The notes: generated from the letters alone by a model not told the origin. Counted from the stretch's first letter, positions 1 through 7,485 are shown. The stretch is 18,681 nucleotides of DNA from an uncultured Collinsella sp. (GCA_902493145.1 CABUOA010000034.1:1-18681); one strand, 5' to 3'. Numbers and translations are program-made.

Positions 1-39
1 AGAAGCCCTCGCCGCACGAAGTGCGCAGCGAGGGCTTCT
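1..39. terminator. Strong hairpin downstream of ilvE, probable terminator
   Basis: Arms 1-12 (AGAAGCCCTCGC) and 28-39 pair perfectly. An inner CGCAC/GTGCG stem closed by a GAA loop (13-25) extends the helix to about 17 bp with a two-base bulge. It lies about 60 bp past the ilvE stop and would terminate the minus-strand transcript. The window begins here, so the T-tract that would follow on the minus strand cannot be seen. On the plus strand the hairpin ends in TTCTT, so it may also serve a plus-strand gene to the left of the window. Confidence 0.7.
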
Positions 40-98
40 TGCATGTCCGAGGACGCGCCGGGAGGGAACTTGCTCTCCGCCCGAACAGGAAAGGATAA

Positions 99-1151
99 TT
101 ACGCGACGGTGTAAACCCAGTTGTGCTTGTCCTCGACAGCACCAGACTGGATGCCGGTCAGGGTCTCGCGGAGCTTCTTCATCACGGGGCCAATCTCGGT
201 GTAGCCAGCCGGGAAGGTCACGGTCTCATCGGCACCATAGACCTTGTTGTCGATCTCGCCCACCGGGGAAATGACGGCAGCGGTGCCGCACAGGCCGCAC
301 TCTACAAAGGTGCCGGCCTTGACCTCGGCCCACTCGACGGGACGCTGGTCAACGGTCATGCCCAGGTCCTGAGCAACCTGAACGAGCGAACGACGGGTGA
401 TAGAGGGCAGGATGGAGTCGGTGTGCGACTGCGGAACGACGAGGGTGCCGTCCTCCTTCACGAACAGCACGTTGGCGCCGCCGGTCTCCTCGACATAGGT
501 GCGGGACTCGGAGTCGAGATACAGGTTCTCGGCATATCCCTCGCGATGGGCCTCCATCGTGGGCTTGAGGGACATGGCGTAGTTCAGGCCGGCCTTGATG
601 TTGCCGGTGCCGTGCGGTGCCGCACGGTCATACTCGGAAACGCGCAGCTTGACGGGCTTAAGGCCACCCTTAAAGTACGGACCGACCGGGGTCACGAGAA
701 TGCGGAACGTGTACTCAGGAGCGGGAGCCACGCCGATCACGTCACCGGAGCCGATCATAAACGGACGCACGTACAGGGTCGCGCCGGAACCGAAGGGCGG
801 AACCCAGGCGGCGTTGGCAGAAACGACCTGCTTGACGGCCTCGACAAACTTGTCCTTGGGGAACGGGGGCATCTCGAGGCGCTGGGCAGAGTTATACATA
901 CGCTCAGCGTTCATGTCGGGACGGAAGCAGACGATGCTGCCGTCCTCGGCGGTGTAGGCCTTCAGGCCCTCAAAGACCTCCTGGCAGTAATGGAAGATGC
1001 CGCCGCACTCGGAAACATGCAGGGTGTGGTCGGTGGTCAGGCCGCCCTCGTCCCACTCGCCATCCTTCCAATGAGCCTCGTAGCTGTAATCGGTTTTCAT
1101 GTAGCCAAAGCCGAGGCTACCCCAATCGATATCCTTCTTCTCGACAGTCAT
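99..1151 (-). CDS. ilvE: Branched-chain amino acid aminotransferase (IlvE)
   Basis: A PLP-dependent class IV aminotransferase of 350 residues. It interconverts valine, leucine and isoleucine with their 2-oxo acids, using glutamate/2-oxoglutarate, in the cytoplasm. The PLP lysine is Lys186 in the motif GTGNIKAGLNYA. EVFEGLKAY (58-66), RPDMNAERM (77-85) and the C-terminal ECGLCGTAAVISPV block are typical of the bacterial long BCAT type, and the length is normal. The start is the ATG at 1151: AAGGAG sits 6 bases upstream and family similarity begins at MTVEKKDIDWG. The frame stays open for 50 more codons upstream, but that stretch is Arg-rich and unlike any BCAT. The gene is monocistronic in this view, with a promoter near 1305 and a hairpin beyond its end. 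No run of branched-chain codons suggesting attenuation is visible in the leader. Confidence 0.96.
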   Translation of the reverse strand: MTVEKKDIDWGSLGFGYMKTDYSYEAHWKDGEWDEGGLTTDHTLHVSECGGIFHYCQEVFEGLKAYTAEDGSIVCFRPDMNAERMYNSAQRLEMPPFPKDKFVEAVKQVVSANAAWVPPFGSGATLYVRPFMIGSGDVIGVAPAPEYTFRILVTPVGPYFKGGLKPVKLRVSEYDRAAPHGTGNIKAGLNYAMSLKPTMEAHREGYAENLYLDSESRTYVEETGGANVLFVKEDGTLVVPQSHTDSILPSITRRSLVQVAQDLGMTVDQRPVEWAEVKAGTFVECGLCGTAAVISPVGEIDNKVYGADETVTFPAGYTEIGPVMKKLRETLTGIQSGAVEDKHNWVYTVA

Positions 1152-1304
1152 ATGTCGCTCCTTACATACACAGTTGCATACTCGCGAACCCGCACGCAAA
1201 GACCGAAGCCGACCGCGTCGCAACGTCGCACGCCCGGAGCGTAGAGCCGGACGGGACACGCGAACGGCATCAAAGCCGATGGCACGTCGATTCGCATGCA
1301 CGAG

Positions 1305-1333
1305 ATTGTACTCCCCGTACGCGTCTGATAAAA
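1305..1333 (-). promoter_or_regulatory. Candidate ilvE promoter
   Basis: On the minus strand a good -10, TACAAT (1310 to 1305), is preceded at 16-18 bases by the weak -35-like stretch TTTTATC (about 1327-1333). This would start transcription near 1298 and give a leader of about 147 bases before the ilvE ATG. The -10 sits in GAGTACAATCTCG, very like the one upstream of glmS. Confidence 0.45.
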
Positions 1334-1380
1334 CGCTTTTCTTTAACTAAGTAAAGTATTTTCATTTGACCGAAGCAGAA

Positions 1381-1410
1381 AGGCCCGCCACCGTAAAGGG
1401 TGACGGGCCT
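1381..1410 (-). terminator. Terminator of the DedA gene
   Basis: AGGCCCGCCACC (1381-1392) pairs with GGTGACGGGCCT (1399-1410), with one mismatch and a short loop. Read on the minus strand, the hairpin is followed by TTTCTGCTT, a T-rich tail. It lies 30 bp past the stop of the DedA-family gene. Confidence 0.8.
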
Positions 1411-1439
1411 CAACGGCACGGTTTGCGCGCTGGCTCGAG

Positions 1440-2087
1440 CTACGCATTCTTTTTGCCCAGCTTAGCCTTAACCAGACCGACCACGGTCGGGATGATCGAC
1501 ACGGCGACGATGCCGATAATCAGCAGCTCAAAGTGCTCCTGCACAAAGGGAATGCCGCCAAAGAAGTAGCCCAACAGCGTAAAGACCGTCGACCAGGTAA
1601 TGCCGCCCAGCACGTTAAAGATGACAAAGTTGCGCCAGTGCATGCCGCCCATGCCGGCGATGAAAGGCACAAAGGTGCGGATAAACGGGAAGAAGCGACC
1701 CAGGAAGATGGCCAGGTGGCCCCACTTGTCCAGGAAGTCCTCGGACTTTTTGATTCGCTCGGGCGTCATGGCCTTCACCTTGCCCGAGGCGATGATCTTT
1801 TGGCCAAAGAAATGACCGATCATAAAGTTGCACTGATCGCCCAAGATGGCAGCCGTCCATGCGACGGCCAGCAGAGCCACGATGTTAAAGCCGCCGTTGT
1901 GGGCAAAGAAGCCCGAGGCGAACAGCAGCGAATCGCCGGGAAGGAACGGGAAGAACACCACGCCCGTCTCGATAAAGATAATCAGGAACACGCAGCCGTA
2001 GGCCATAAGCGGGCCGGCGGCGATCCAGCTGGCGATCGCGGTGCGCGGGTCCTTAAGCAGCTCGGCAATGAAATTGATGAAACCCAT
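1440..2087 (-). CDS. DedA-family integral membrane protein
   Basis: A 215-residue DedA (SNARE-associated/VTT) family protein. Family members are inner-membrane proteins tied to envelope lipid homeostasis, proton-motive force and, in some cases, undecaprenyl-phosphate recycling. The two hallmark blocks are present: the N-terminal ETGVVFFPFLPGDSLLF, with its acidic residue and PGD, and the central GRFFPFIRTFVPFIAGMGGM, with the conserved Arg of the reentrant loop. Several hydrophobic segments follow, and a Lys-rich tail ends in LGKKNA. I chose the ATG at 2087 (MGFINFIAEL) because GAGAGG lies 9 bases upstream and the 28 codons before it read as non-conserved, Arg-rich sequence. It is divergent from cysE and has its own promoter and terminator. 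The substrate cannot be told from sequence. Confidence 0.92.
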   Translation of the reverse strand: MGFINFIAELLKDPRTAIASWIAAGPLMAYGCVFLIIFIETGVVFFPFLPGDSLLFASGFFAHNGGFNIVALLAVAWTAAILGDQCNFMIGHFFGQKIIASGKVKAMTPERIKKSEDFLDKWGHLAIFLGRFFPFIRTFVPFIAGMGGMHWRNFVIFNVLGGITWSTVFTLLGYFFGGIPFVQEHFELLIIGIVAVSIIPTVVGLVKAKLGKKNA

Positions 2088-2133
2088 GAAGTAAAACCTC
2101 TCAGTTGTGGGCGCGGACACGTCCAAGTTGACC

Positions 2134-2167
2134 AGTATACGGTTGCGGCGCCCCCTCGTGCGCAACC
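2134..2167 (-). promoter_or_regulatory. Candidate DedA-gene promoter with upstream dyad
   Basis: A minus-strand -10 TATACT (2139 to 2134) would start transcription near 2127, giving a leader of about 40 bases. Directly upstream, GGTTGCG (2141-2147) and CGCAACC (2161-2167) form a perfect 7-bp inverted repeat across the -35 region, a possible operator. No good -35 hexamer is visible at 17 bp. Confidence 0.4.
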
Positions 2168-2252
2168 CCACAAAAGCATGACTCCATTACCAGCAAGTTT
2201 GCATAACTGACACCTGTCGTGCAAAGCCGCCAAGATTGTTCTTCCTAATCCC

Positions 2253-2269
2253 TAGCGAATCGCTATACT
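2253..2269 (+). promoter_or_regulatory. Candidate cysE promoter with palindrome over the -10
   Basis: TATACT at 2264-2269 is a good -10 about 40 bp before the GTG start. The palindrome TAGCGA-A-TCGCTA (2253-2265) overlaps its left edge, which is where a repressor could block polymerase. No convincing -35 is seen, so an activator or a weak promoter is possible. Confidence 0.45.
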
Positions 2270-2310
2270 TTATTGAATCGCATTGCCATGGCGCTAAGGG
2301 AGGGCGGCCG

Positions 2311-3015
2311 GTGAGCTTTATCAATACCATTCGCGAGGACATCAAGACCGTCCAGGCGCAGGACCCCGCTGCGCAAAATGGCCTGTTCATTTTCCTTTCG
2401 TACCCCGGTCTTCACGCCAAGTGGAATCACGTGCCCGAGCACTGGCTCTGGGAGCACGGCCATCGCTCGCTCGCCCGCGTGCTCTCGCAGCTCACCCGTC
2501 ATATCACCGGCGTCGAGATTCATCCCGCCGCGCAGATCGGCAAGCACTTCTTTATCGACCATGCCATGGGCGTCGTCATCGGCGAGACCACCATTGTGGG
2601 CGACAACTGCGTGCTCTACCAGGGCGTCACGCTCGGCGGTACCGGCAACGAGACCGGTAAGCGCCACCCCACCCTGGGCAATAACGTCACCGTGGGCGCA
2701 GGCGCCAAGGTGCTCGGCAACATTCGCATCGGCAACAACGTCAAGATCGGCGGCAACTCGGTCGTCGTCAAAGACGTGCCCGATAACTGCACCGTCGTGG
2801 GCGTGCCAGGCCGCATCATCAAGCGCAACGGCTGCCGCGTGTTCGAAGAAAGCTTCGATGCCAAGCAGCATCGCGAGTACATGCCCGATGACGCCGCCGA
2901 GCAGAGCGCCCTCAACCGCCAGGGCATCACCGAGAATGCCCGCCGCGTCAAGGAACTCGAGCGAGAGGTGGCCGAGCTCAAGGCCCTCGTCGCCAAGCTC
3001 GTGGACGAGCGCTAG
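2311..3015 (+). CDS. cysE: Serine O-acetyltransferase (CysE)
   Basis: A 234-residue left-handed beta-helix acetyltransferase. It makes O-acetyl-L-serine from L-serine and acetyl-CoA, the committed step of cysteine synthesis. The catalytic Asp-His pair is D83-H84 in FIDHAMGVVIGETT. The hexapeptide-repeat region runs from about 69 to 165 and includes LGGTGNETGKRHPTLGNNV. The helical N-terminal domain is short (about 65 residues), as in the compact CysE of Firmicutes rather than the 273-residue E. coli form. The start is the GTG at 2311, with AAGGGAGG 7 bases upstream. Unusually, the C-terminus (about 205-234) is a charged helix with heptad-like leucines (KELEREVAELKALVAKL), not the short flexible tail that docks into cysteine synthase. 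No cysK neighbour is in view. Confidence 0.96.
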   Translation: MSFINTIREDIKTVQAQDPAAQNGLFIFLSYPGLHAKWNHVPEHWLWEHGHRSLARVLSQLTRHITGVEIHPAAQIGKHFFIDHAMGVVIGETTIVGDNCVLYQGVTLGGTGNETGKRHPTLGNNVTVGAGAKVLGNIRIGNNVKIGGNSVVVKDVPDNCTVVGVPGRIIKRNGCRVFEESFDAKQHREYMPDDAAEQSALNRQGITENARRVKELEREVAELKALVAKLVDER

Positions 3016-3052
3016 GAACGCAAGCGGTACAAAACAATATCGGCACCGACGC

Positions 3053-3096
3053 AAAAGGCGCGCCAGGGAATCAATCCCCGGCGCGCCATTCCTTTT
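3053..3096. terminator. Bidirectional terminator between cysE and the ABC operon
   Basis: AAAAGG-CGCGCC (3053-3064) pairs with GGCGCGCC followed by ATTCCTTTT (3080-3096), with a nested GGGA/TCCC stem inside. The plus strand ends in ATTCCTTTT (cysE terminator) and the minus strand in CCTTTTGCG (end of the marR-ABC operon). The two transcription units converge here. Confidence 0.85.
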
Positions 3097-3097
3097 G

Positions 3098-3129
3098 ATG
3101 TGACATGCGGGACTGTCCCTTTGTCACAT
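3098..3129 (-). repeat. Core-loop hairpin repeat, copy A
   Basis: Perfect 8-bp arms ATGTGACA (3098-3105) and TGTCACAT (3122-3129) flank a 16-base loop. On the minus strand the loop reads AAGGGACAGTCCCGCA. The outer arm shares a base with the TAA stop of the second ABC gene. Copies B, C, D and E have the same design with other arms and a related GGGACAG-type core. Confidence 0.7.
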
Positions 3130-5135
3130 TATGCGAACTGACTCAGATAGAGGTCGGCGTAAGCACCCTCGGCTGCGAGCAGCTCCTTATGCGTGCCTTG
3201 CTCGATAATGTTGCCATGATCCATGACCAGAATCAGGTCGGCATCCACGATCGTCGACAGGCGATGCGCGATCACAAAGCTCGTGCGCCCATGCATGAGC
3301 GCGTCCATGGCACGGCCGATGGCAAGCTCGGTACGCGTGTCCACGCTCGACGTCGCCTCGTCCAAGATGAGAATCGCCGGGTTGTTGAGCAGCACGCGCG
3401 CAATGGTCAGCAGCTGACGCTGGCCCTGGCTGATGCTTTCGGCATCATTGGCCACGCGCGTGTCGTAGCCCTGCGGCATGGTGCGCACAAAGAAGTCGAC
3501 CTGCGCGGCGCGGGCGGCAGCCACGATCTCCTCGCGCGTTGCCTCGGGGCAGCCGTAGGCGATGTTCTCGGCAATCGTGCCGTCGAACAGCCAGGCGTCC
3601 TGTAGCACCATGCCAAACTGCTGTCGCAGCTCGCCGCGATCCATGCGGCTCGTATCCACGCCGTCGAGCGTAATACGCCCGCCGTCAATCTCGTAGAAGC
3701 GCATGAGCAGGTTGATGAGCGTCGTCTTGCCTGCGCCCGTGGTTCCCACCACGGCAATCTTCTGGCCCGGCTCGGCGGTAAACGACACGTCGCGCATGAG
3801 CGGCTTTTCGGGCGTGTAGCCAAAGCGCACATGCTCAAAAGCGACGCGGCCCTCCACGCGACCCGGCAGATTGGCAGCCTCGTCCGGCAGCGGATCGGCC
3901 TCCATCTCGGGCTCATCGAGCAGGTCGAACACGCGCTCCGCACTCGCCAGCGCGCTCTGCAGCGAGTTAAAAGTGAACGACAGCTGCGTCATGGGTTCGG
4001 ACGCCTCGTAGATAAACTGGAAGAACGCCTGGAACACGCCGACGGTCATGTGACCGGCGACCAGCATGCTGCAGCCCACGAGCGCAATCACAATCTGCGC
4101 CAAACGGCCGATAAAGCGAACCGCGGGTCCGACGGCGTTGATCATAAAGTCGGCCTTGGTGCTCACGCGCGCCAGCTCGCCCGAGGCCTCGTGCACCTCG
4201 GCAGAGCTCTGGTGCTCGCGGTTGAATGCGCGAATCACCAAACGGCCCGAATAGCCTTCCTCGACCGCGCTCGTGATTTTGGACACCCACTCCTGACGCT
4301 CGCCCGTCACATCATGCGTACGGCGCGAAACCACCTTGGTCACCAGCAGCGACAACGCCGTAAAGAACAAAAAGACTAGCGTAAGCGGCACGCTAAACAC
4401 GAACATCACGCCCACGGCGCCCACAACGGTGCCGATCGACACAAGCAGCTGCAGCAATCCGCGCTGCATGCTCTCGGACATCTTGTCCAAGTCGTTGGTC
4501 GCACGGCTGACGACCTCACCGGGACGATGCGCGTCAAAGAAGGCAAGCGGCAGACGGTTGAGCTTTTGTGCGATGCGGTTGCGTAGACGCAGGTTGAGGC
4601 GTTCGGCCACGCTCGACATCAAAAAGCTCTGGAGCGCATAGAACGAGGCAGCGGCAGTCCAGATCATAAAGTAGACGAAGATGGTCTTGCCGCAGTTCTC
4701 CCAGGTGATGTTGAAGGTGGTTCCGTTGGCAAACGCCACCTGAATGTGGCCCCACAGCTCATCGATCACGCGGGCGCTATATGCCGGCGCGGCGGTGTTA
4801 AAGATGACATAGAACACAATGCTCGCGAACACGATACAGAAGCGCCAATGGTCGCCGACGGCCTCGCTCCACAGGCGGCGCACCGTCGCCCAGGTATCCC
4901 GGGGCGTCTCGTCCTCTTCTTCGTCGTCCACGTCGCGCATACGCTCTGCCTCGGCGCGGGCACGCTCGTCCTCGGCACGCTCGTTTTCCTCGTAGAGCGC
5001 TTGGCGGCGAGCCTCGCGCTCGACTGCAGCCTTGGCGGCGTCATCCAGCTCGGTCGACGTGACAGCCGTTTCCTCGACCAGCCCCGCGGCAACGGCGTCA
5101 TCAACGCCGCCCTGCTTCTCGAGCTCCTCGGTCAT
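3129..5135 (-). CDS. ABC half-exporter, subunit with canonical catalytic residues
   Basis: A 668-residue type IV (MDR/LmrD-like) ABC half-transporter with a membrane domain (about 95-395) and a C-terminal ATPase domain. The ATPase motifs are Walker A GTTGAGKTT (464-472), Q-loop VLQDAWLFDGT (510-520), signature ISQGQ (568-572, altered from LSGGQ), Walker B ILILDE with catalytic E593, and switch H624 in VIAHRLST. It complements the upstream subunit, whose Walker B Glu and switch His are replaced, so the two form one intact and one degenerate site. The start is the ATG at 5135, with AGGGAGG 8 bases upstream. A GTG at 5144 is too close to that site. It begins 1 base after the previous stop. An unusual, very charged N-terminal extension (about 1-80, rich in Glu, Arg and Ala) precedes the membrane domain. 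The substrate is unknown; MarR control suggests drug or toxin efflux. Confidence 0.94.
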   Translation of the reverse strand: MTEELEKQGGVDDAVAAGLVEETAVTSTELDDAAKAAVEREARRQALYEENERAEDERARAEAERMRDVDDEEEDETPRDTWATVRRLWSEAVGDHWRFCIVFASIVFYVIFNTAAPAYSARVIDELWGHIQVAFANGTTFNITWENCGKTIFVYFMIWTAAASFYALQSFLMSSVAERLNLRLRNRIAQKLNRLPLAFFDAHRPGEVVSRATNDLDKMSESMQRGLLQLLVSIGTVVGAVGVMFVFSVPLTLVFLFFTALSLLVTKVVSRRTHDVTGERQEWVSKITSAVEEGYSGRLVIRAFNREHQSSAEVHEASGELARVSTKADFMINAVGPAVRFIGRLAQIVIALVGCSMLVAGHMTVGVFQAFFQFIYEASEPMTQLSFTFNSLQSALASAERVFDLLDEPEMEADPLPDEAANLPGRVEGRVAFEHVRFGYTPEKPLMRDVSFTAEPGQKIAVVGTTGAGKTTLINLLMRFYEIDGGRITLDGVDTSRMDRGELRQQFGMVLQDAWLFDGTIAENIAYGCPEATREEIVAAARAAQVDFFVRTMPQGYDTRVANDAESISQGQRQLLTIARVLLNNPAILILDEATSSVDTRTELAIGRAMDALMHGRTSFVIAHRLSTIVDADLILVMDHGNIIEQGTHKELLAAEGAYADLYLSQFA

Positions 5136-5136
5136 G

Positions 5137-6873
5137 CTACTCACCTCCCTTCATCTGCGACTCCGCGATGGCGCGGTACACCTCGCAGGTTTCCATAAGC
5201 TCGCCATGCGTGCCCAGGCCCACGACCTCGCCATCCTTGAGCACGACAATCTGGTCGGCGTGCAGAATCGTCGAGATGCGCTGCGCGATGATAAGCACCG
5301 CGGCGTCGCGCGTCTCGTCCTGCAGCGCATGGCGCAGGGCGGCATCGGTCTTAAAGTCCAGGGCCGAAAAACTATCGTCGAAGATATACAGGTCGGCGCG
5401 CTTCATGAGCGCGCGAGCAATGGCCAGGCGCTGGCGCTGGCCGCCCGAAAAGTTCGTACCGCCCTGGGCAACCGGGGTATCGAGCCCCTGCGGCTGATCG
5501 AGCACAAAGGTGCTCTGGGCAACCTGCAGCGCATGAAGCATGTCCGCCTCGGTCGCGTCCTCGTTGCCAAAGCGCAGATTGCTTGCCACGGTACCCGAGA
5601 ACAGCCACGCCTTCTGCGGCACATAGGCGATGCGCCCGCGAATCTCGTCTTGCGAAAGGTCGCGCAGGTCAACACCGTCCAGGCGAATGGTGCCCTTCGT
5701 GGCATCGTGAAAACGCAGCAAGAGCTTTGCCACCGTCGACTTACCCGAACCGGTCGAGCCCACGATCGCGGTGGTCTGCCCGCGACGGCAGGCAAAACTC
5801 AGGTTGCACAGGGTGTCCTCGTCGGCATCGTCAAAACGGAACGACATGTGGTCGAACACGGCCACCGCGTCGGCGCCGTCTGCGGACTCAGGCGCCCCGT
5901 CGCCCAGCGTGGCCTTGCCGTCCACGATGCTCGGCTCGATTTCGAGCACCTGCTGCGCACGGTTGAGGCACGCCGCGGCGCGCGGAAGCGTCAGCACCAC
6001 CATCTGCGCCATCATCACAAAGAACAGGATCAGAATCGCGTACTCCAGCACGGCCGAGATGCTGCCGATTTGCATGGCATGGACGCCCACGCGGTTGCCG
6101 CCCACCCACAGCACCGCCACCTCGGCAATGTTCATCAAAAAGAAGCTGGAGCTGTCGAGACCCACAAACAGGTGGTTGACCTTGATGGCATTGGCCGCGT
6201 AATCGCTGAACACCTCGTCCAGGCGCTGCTCCTCGTGGCGCTCCTTGTTAAATGCGCGGATGACGCGCACGCCCACGATGTTCTCGCGCAGCACCACGTT
6301 CATGCGGTCGATAAAGCTCTGCAGGCGCATAAAGATCGGCGCGGCGTTGGCAACGGTAAAGACCGCCGCCACCAGCACGATCGCAACGACCACGCCCAGC
6401 AGCGTGCCCATGGCAGGATCGATAAACCAGGCAAAGATGATGCCCGCGACGGCCAAGAACGGCACCGGCAGCACCAGCTGAATGGTCTGCAGAATCGCCT
6501 GCTGAATCACGTTGATGTCGTTGAGCGAGCGCGTGATCATCGAACCCGTGCCAAAGCGCTCAAAGTCACTGGCAGACAGCTCGAGCGACTTATCGTAGAC
6601 GGCGTTGCGGATGTCGCAGGCCACATTGGCCGCCAGACGGGCCGAAAGATAACAGCCCAGCACCGCACCACCGCTGGCCATGCCGGTCGCGATAAGCATG
6701 TAGAGGCCATTGCGCAAAATGTAGTCGACATCACCCGTGGTGATACCGGTGTTGACCATGTTCGCCAGCATCGTGGGAACCAACAGCGTGCCGACGTTAT
6801 CAACCAGCAGCACCAGCAGCGTCACTGCGATAAGCCCTCGATAGGGCTTCAGAAACCTCATTAACAGTCGCAC
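5137..6873 (-). CDS. ABC half-exporter, subunit with degenerate catalytic residues
   Basis: A 578-residue ABC exporter half (LmrC/YheI-like). Six membrane helices (about 12-310) precede an ATPase domain with Walker A GSTGSGKST (372-380), Q-loop YVPQKAWLFSGT, an intact FSGGQ signature (475-479), Walker B LYIFDD (495-500) and IIAQRIST (528-535). The catalytic Glu after Walker B is Asp (D500) and the switch His is Gln (Q531). These are the substitutions expected in the non-hydrolysing site of heterodimeric exporters such as TM287/288, BmrCD and LmrCD. It therefore should pair with the next gene product. The GTG at 6873 is preferred: AAGGTGAGG is 7 bases upstream and the protein opens as MRLLMRFLKPYRG. 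The ATG at 6861, in TAATG with the marR stop, is the alternative. It overlaps marR by 13 bases, so the genes are co-transcribed and probably translationally coupled. Confidence 0.94.
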   Translation of the reverse strand: MRLLMRFLKPYRGLIAVTLLVLLVDNVGTLLVPTMLANMVNTGITTGDVDYILRNGLYMLIATGMASGGAVLGCYLSARLAANVACDIRNAVYDKSLELSASDFERFGTGSMITRSLNDINVIQQAILQTIQLVLPVPFLAVAGIIFAWFIDPAMGTLLGVVVAIVLVAAVFTVANAAPIFMRLQSFIDRMNVVLRENIVGVRVIRAFNKERHEEQRLDEVFSDYAANAIKVNHLFVGLDSSSFFLMNIAEVAVLWVGGNRVGVHAMQIGSISAVLEYAILILFFVMMAQMVVLTLPRAAACLNRAQQVLEIEPSIVDGKATLGDGAPESADGADAVAVFDHMSFRFDDADEDTLCNLSFACRRGQTTAIVGSTGSGKSTVAKLLLRFHDATKGTIRLDGVDLRDLSQDEIRGRIAYVPQKAWLFSGTVASNLRFGNEDATEADMLHALQVAQSTFVLDQPQGLDTPVAQGGTNFSGGQRQRLAIARALMKRADLYIFDDSFSALDFKTDAALRHALQDETRDAAVLIIAQRISTILHADQIVVLKDGEVVGLGTHGELMETCEVYRAIAESQMKGGE

Positions 6874-7361
6874 GACTCCCCCTCACCTTGATTCTCGGCT
6901 TGGCTCTCGGCAGCGATATGCTGCTTAAATGCCTCGCACTCCTCACCGAGCACCTGAGAGAATTTTCCGATCAAGCGCATAATCTCGCGCTGCTCACACG
7001 GCTCAAGCGCGCCAAAGGCTCGCTGCTCGGCCTTGAGTGCCGGCAGCGCATAACGCTCGGCAAATCGCCTGCCCTCTTCGGTCAGGCTCACAACCTTGTT
7101 CTTACGACTGCCTTCGGCAAACTCCAACGTTGCGAAGCCCCGCGCCGTCAAGGTTTTAATGGCCGAGTTGATGGTCTGCTTGCTGTAGAACCATTCGCTT
7201 GTCAGACGGCTTACGGCAATACTGCCGCCCGCCGTGCTGGTATCGACGAGCATCCAGTAAGCGCAGTCCGAAAGGCCGCAGGCGCGCGAGAACTCCGAAT
7301 AGATATGGTCGAGTCCATTGAGCAACCGGTCGAAGTCGACCAGCGTAACCGCACTATTCAT
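6861..7361 (-). CDS. MarR-family transcriptional regulator
   Basis: A 166-residue winged-helix MarR-type regulator. The DNA-binding region is about 48-95 (VSRLTSEWFYSKQTINSAIKTLTARGFATLEF), followed by the wing and SLTEEGRRFAERY, with dimerising helices at both ends. It has an acidic, Cys-containing tail (GEGESCDC) and other cysteines (C28, C33, C122, C136), so redox sensing is possible but not shown. The ATG at 7361 has GGTGG about 6 bases upstream. It is the first gene of a three-gene operon with the two ABC halves, the usual arrangement for a local repressor of a multidrug exporter. Two copies of a 14-bp repeat around its promoter (7380-7393 and 7415-7428) are the likely operator, implying autoregulation. 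The inducer is unknown. Confidence 0.93.
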   Translation of the reverse strand: MNSAVTLVDFDRLLNGLDHIYSEFSRACGLSDCAYWMLVDTSTAGGSIAVSRLTSEWFYSKQTINSAIKTLTARGFATLEFAEGSRKNKVVSLTEEGRRFAERYALPALKAEQRAFGALEPCEQREIMRLIGKFSQVLGEECEAFKQHIAAESQAENQGEGESCDC

Positions 7362-7379
7362 CTATCCCACCATTCGATT

Positions 7380-7428
7380 GTCCGATTTTTGACCAATTTT
7401 ATATCTCTAGATTAGTCCGAGTTTTGAC
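7380..7428. promoter_or_regulatory. Candidate MarR operator: two direct repeats
   Basis: GTCCGATTTTTGAC (7380-7393) and GTCCGAGTTTTGAC (7415-7428) match at 13 of 14 positions, 35 bp apart. The second lies inside the promoter spacer and is part of the dyad TAGTC-n8-GACTA (7413-7430). The first lies about 10-25 bases after the expected transcription start. Both positions would block transcription if bound. Confidence 0.6.
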
Positions 7429-7437
7429 TATCGTCAA
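7409..7437 (-). promoter_or_regulatory. Promoter of the marR-ABC operon
   Basis: On the minus strand, the -35 TTGACG (7437 to 7432), a 17-bp spacer and the -10 TAATCT (7414 to 7409) form a good sigma-70-type promoter. Transcription would start near 7402, about 40 bases before the marR ATG. Confidence 0.75.
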
Positions 7438-7485
7438 CAGGCTCTCCGCAAACGCGTGCACTTTTATGGCCTATCGGCAGAAAAA

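Noticed and set aside
1152..1301. 50-codon in-frame upstream extension of ilvE
   Set aside because: It is Arg-rich and unlike BCAT proteins. AAGGAG directs translation to 1151, and the likely transcription start (about 1298) leaves no room for a ribosome site at 1301.
5032..6864. 610-codon plus-strand open frame opposite the ABC genes
   Set aside because: It lies wholly antisense to clear ABC exporter genes, is rich in His, Arg and Gln, and has no recognisable domain. It is a GC-rich shadow frame.
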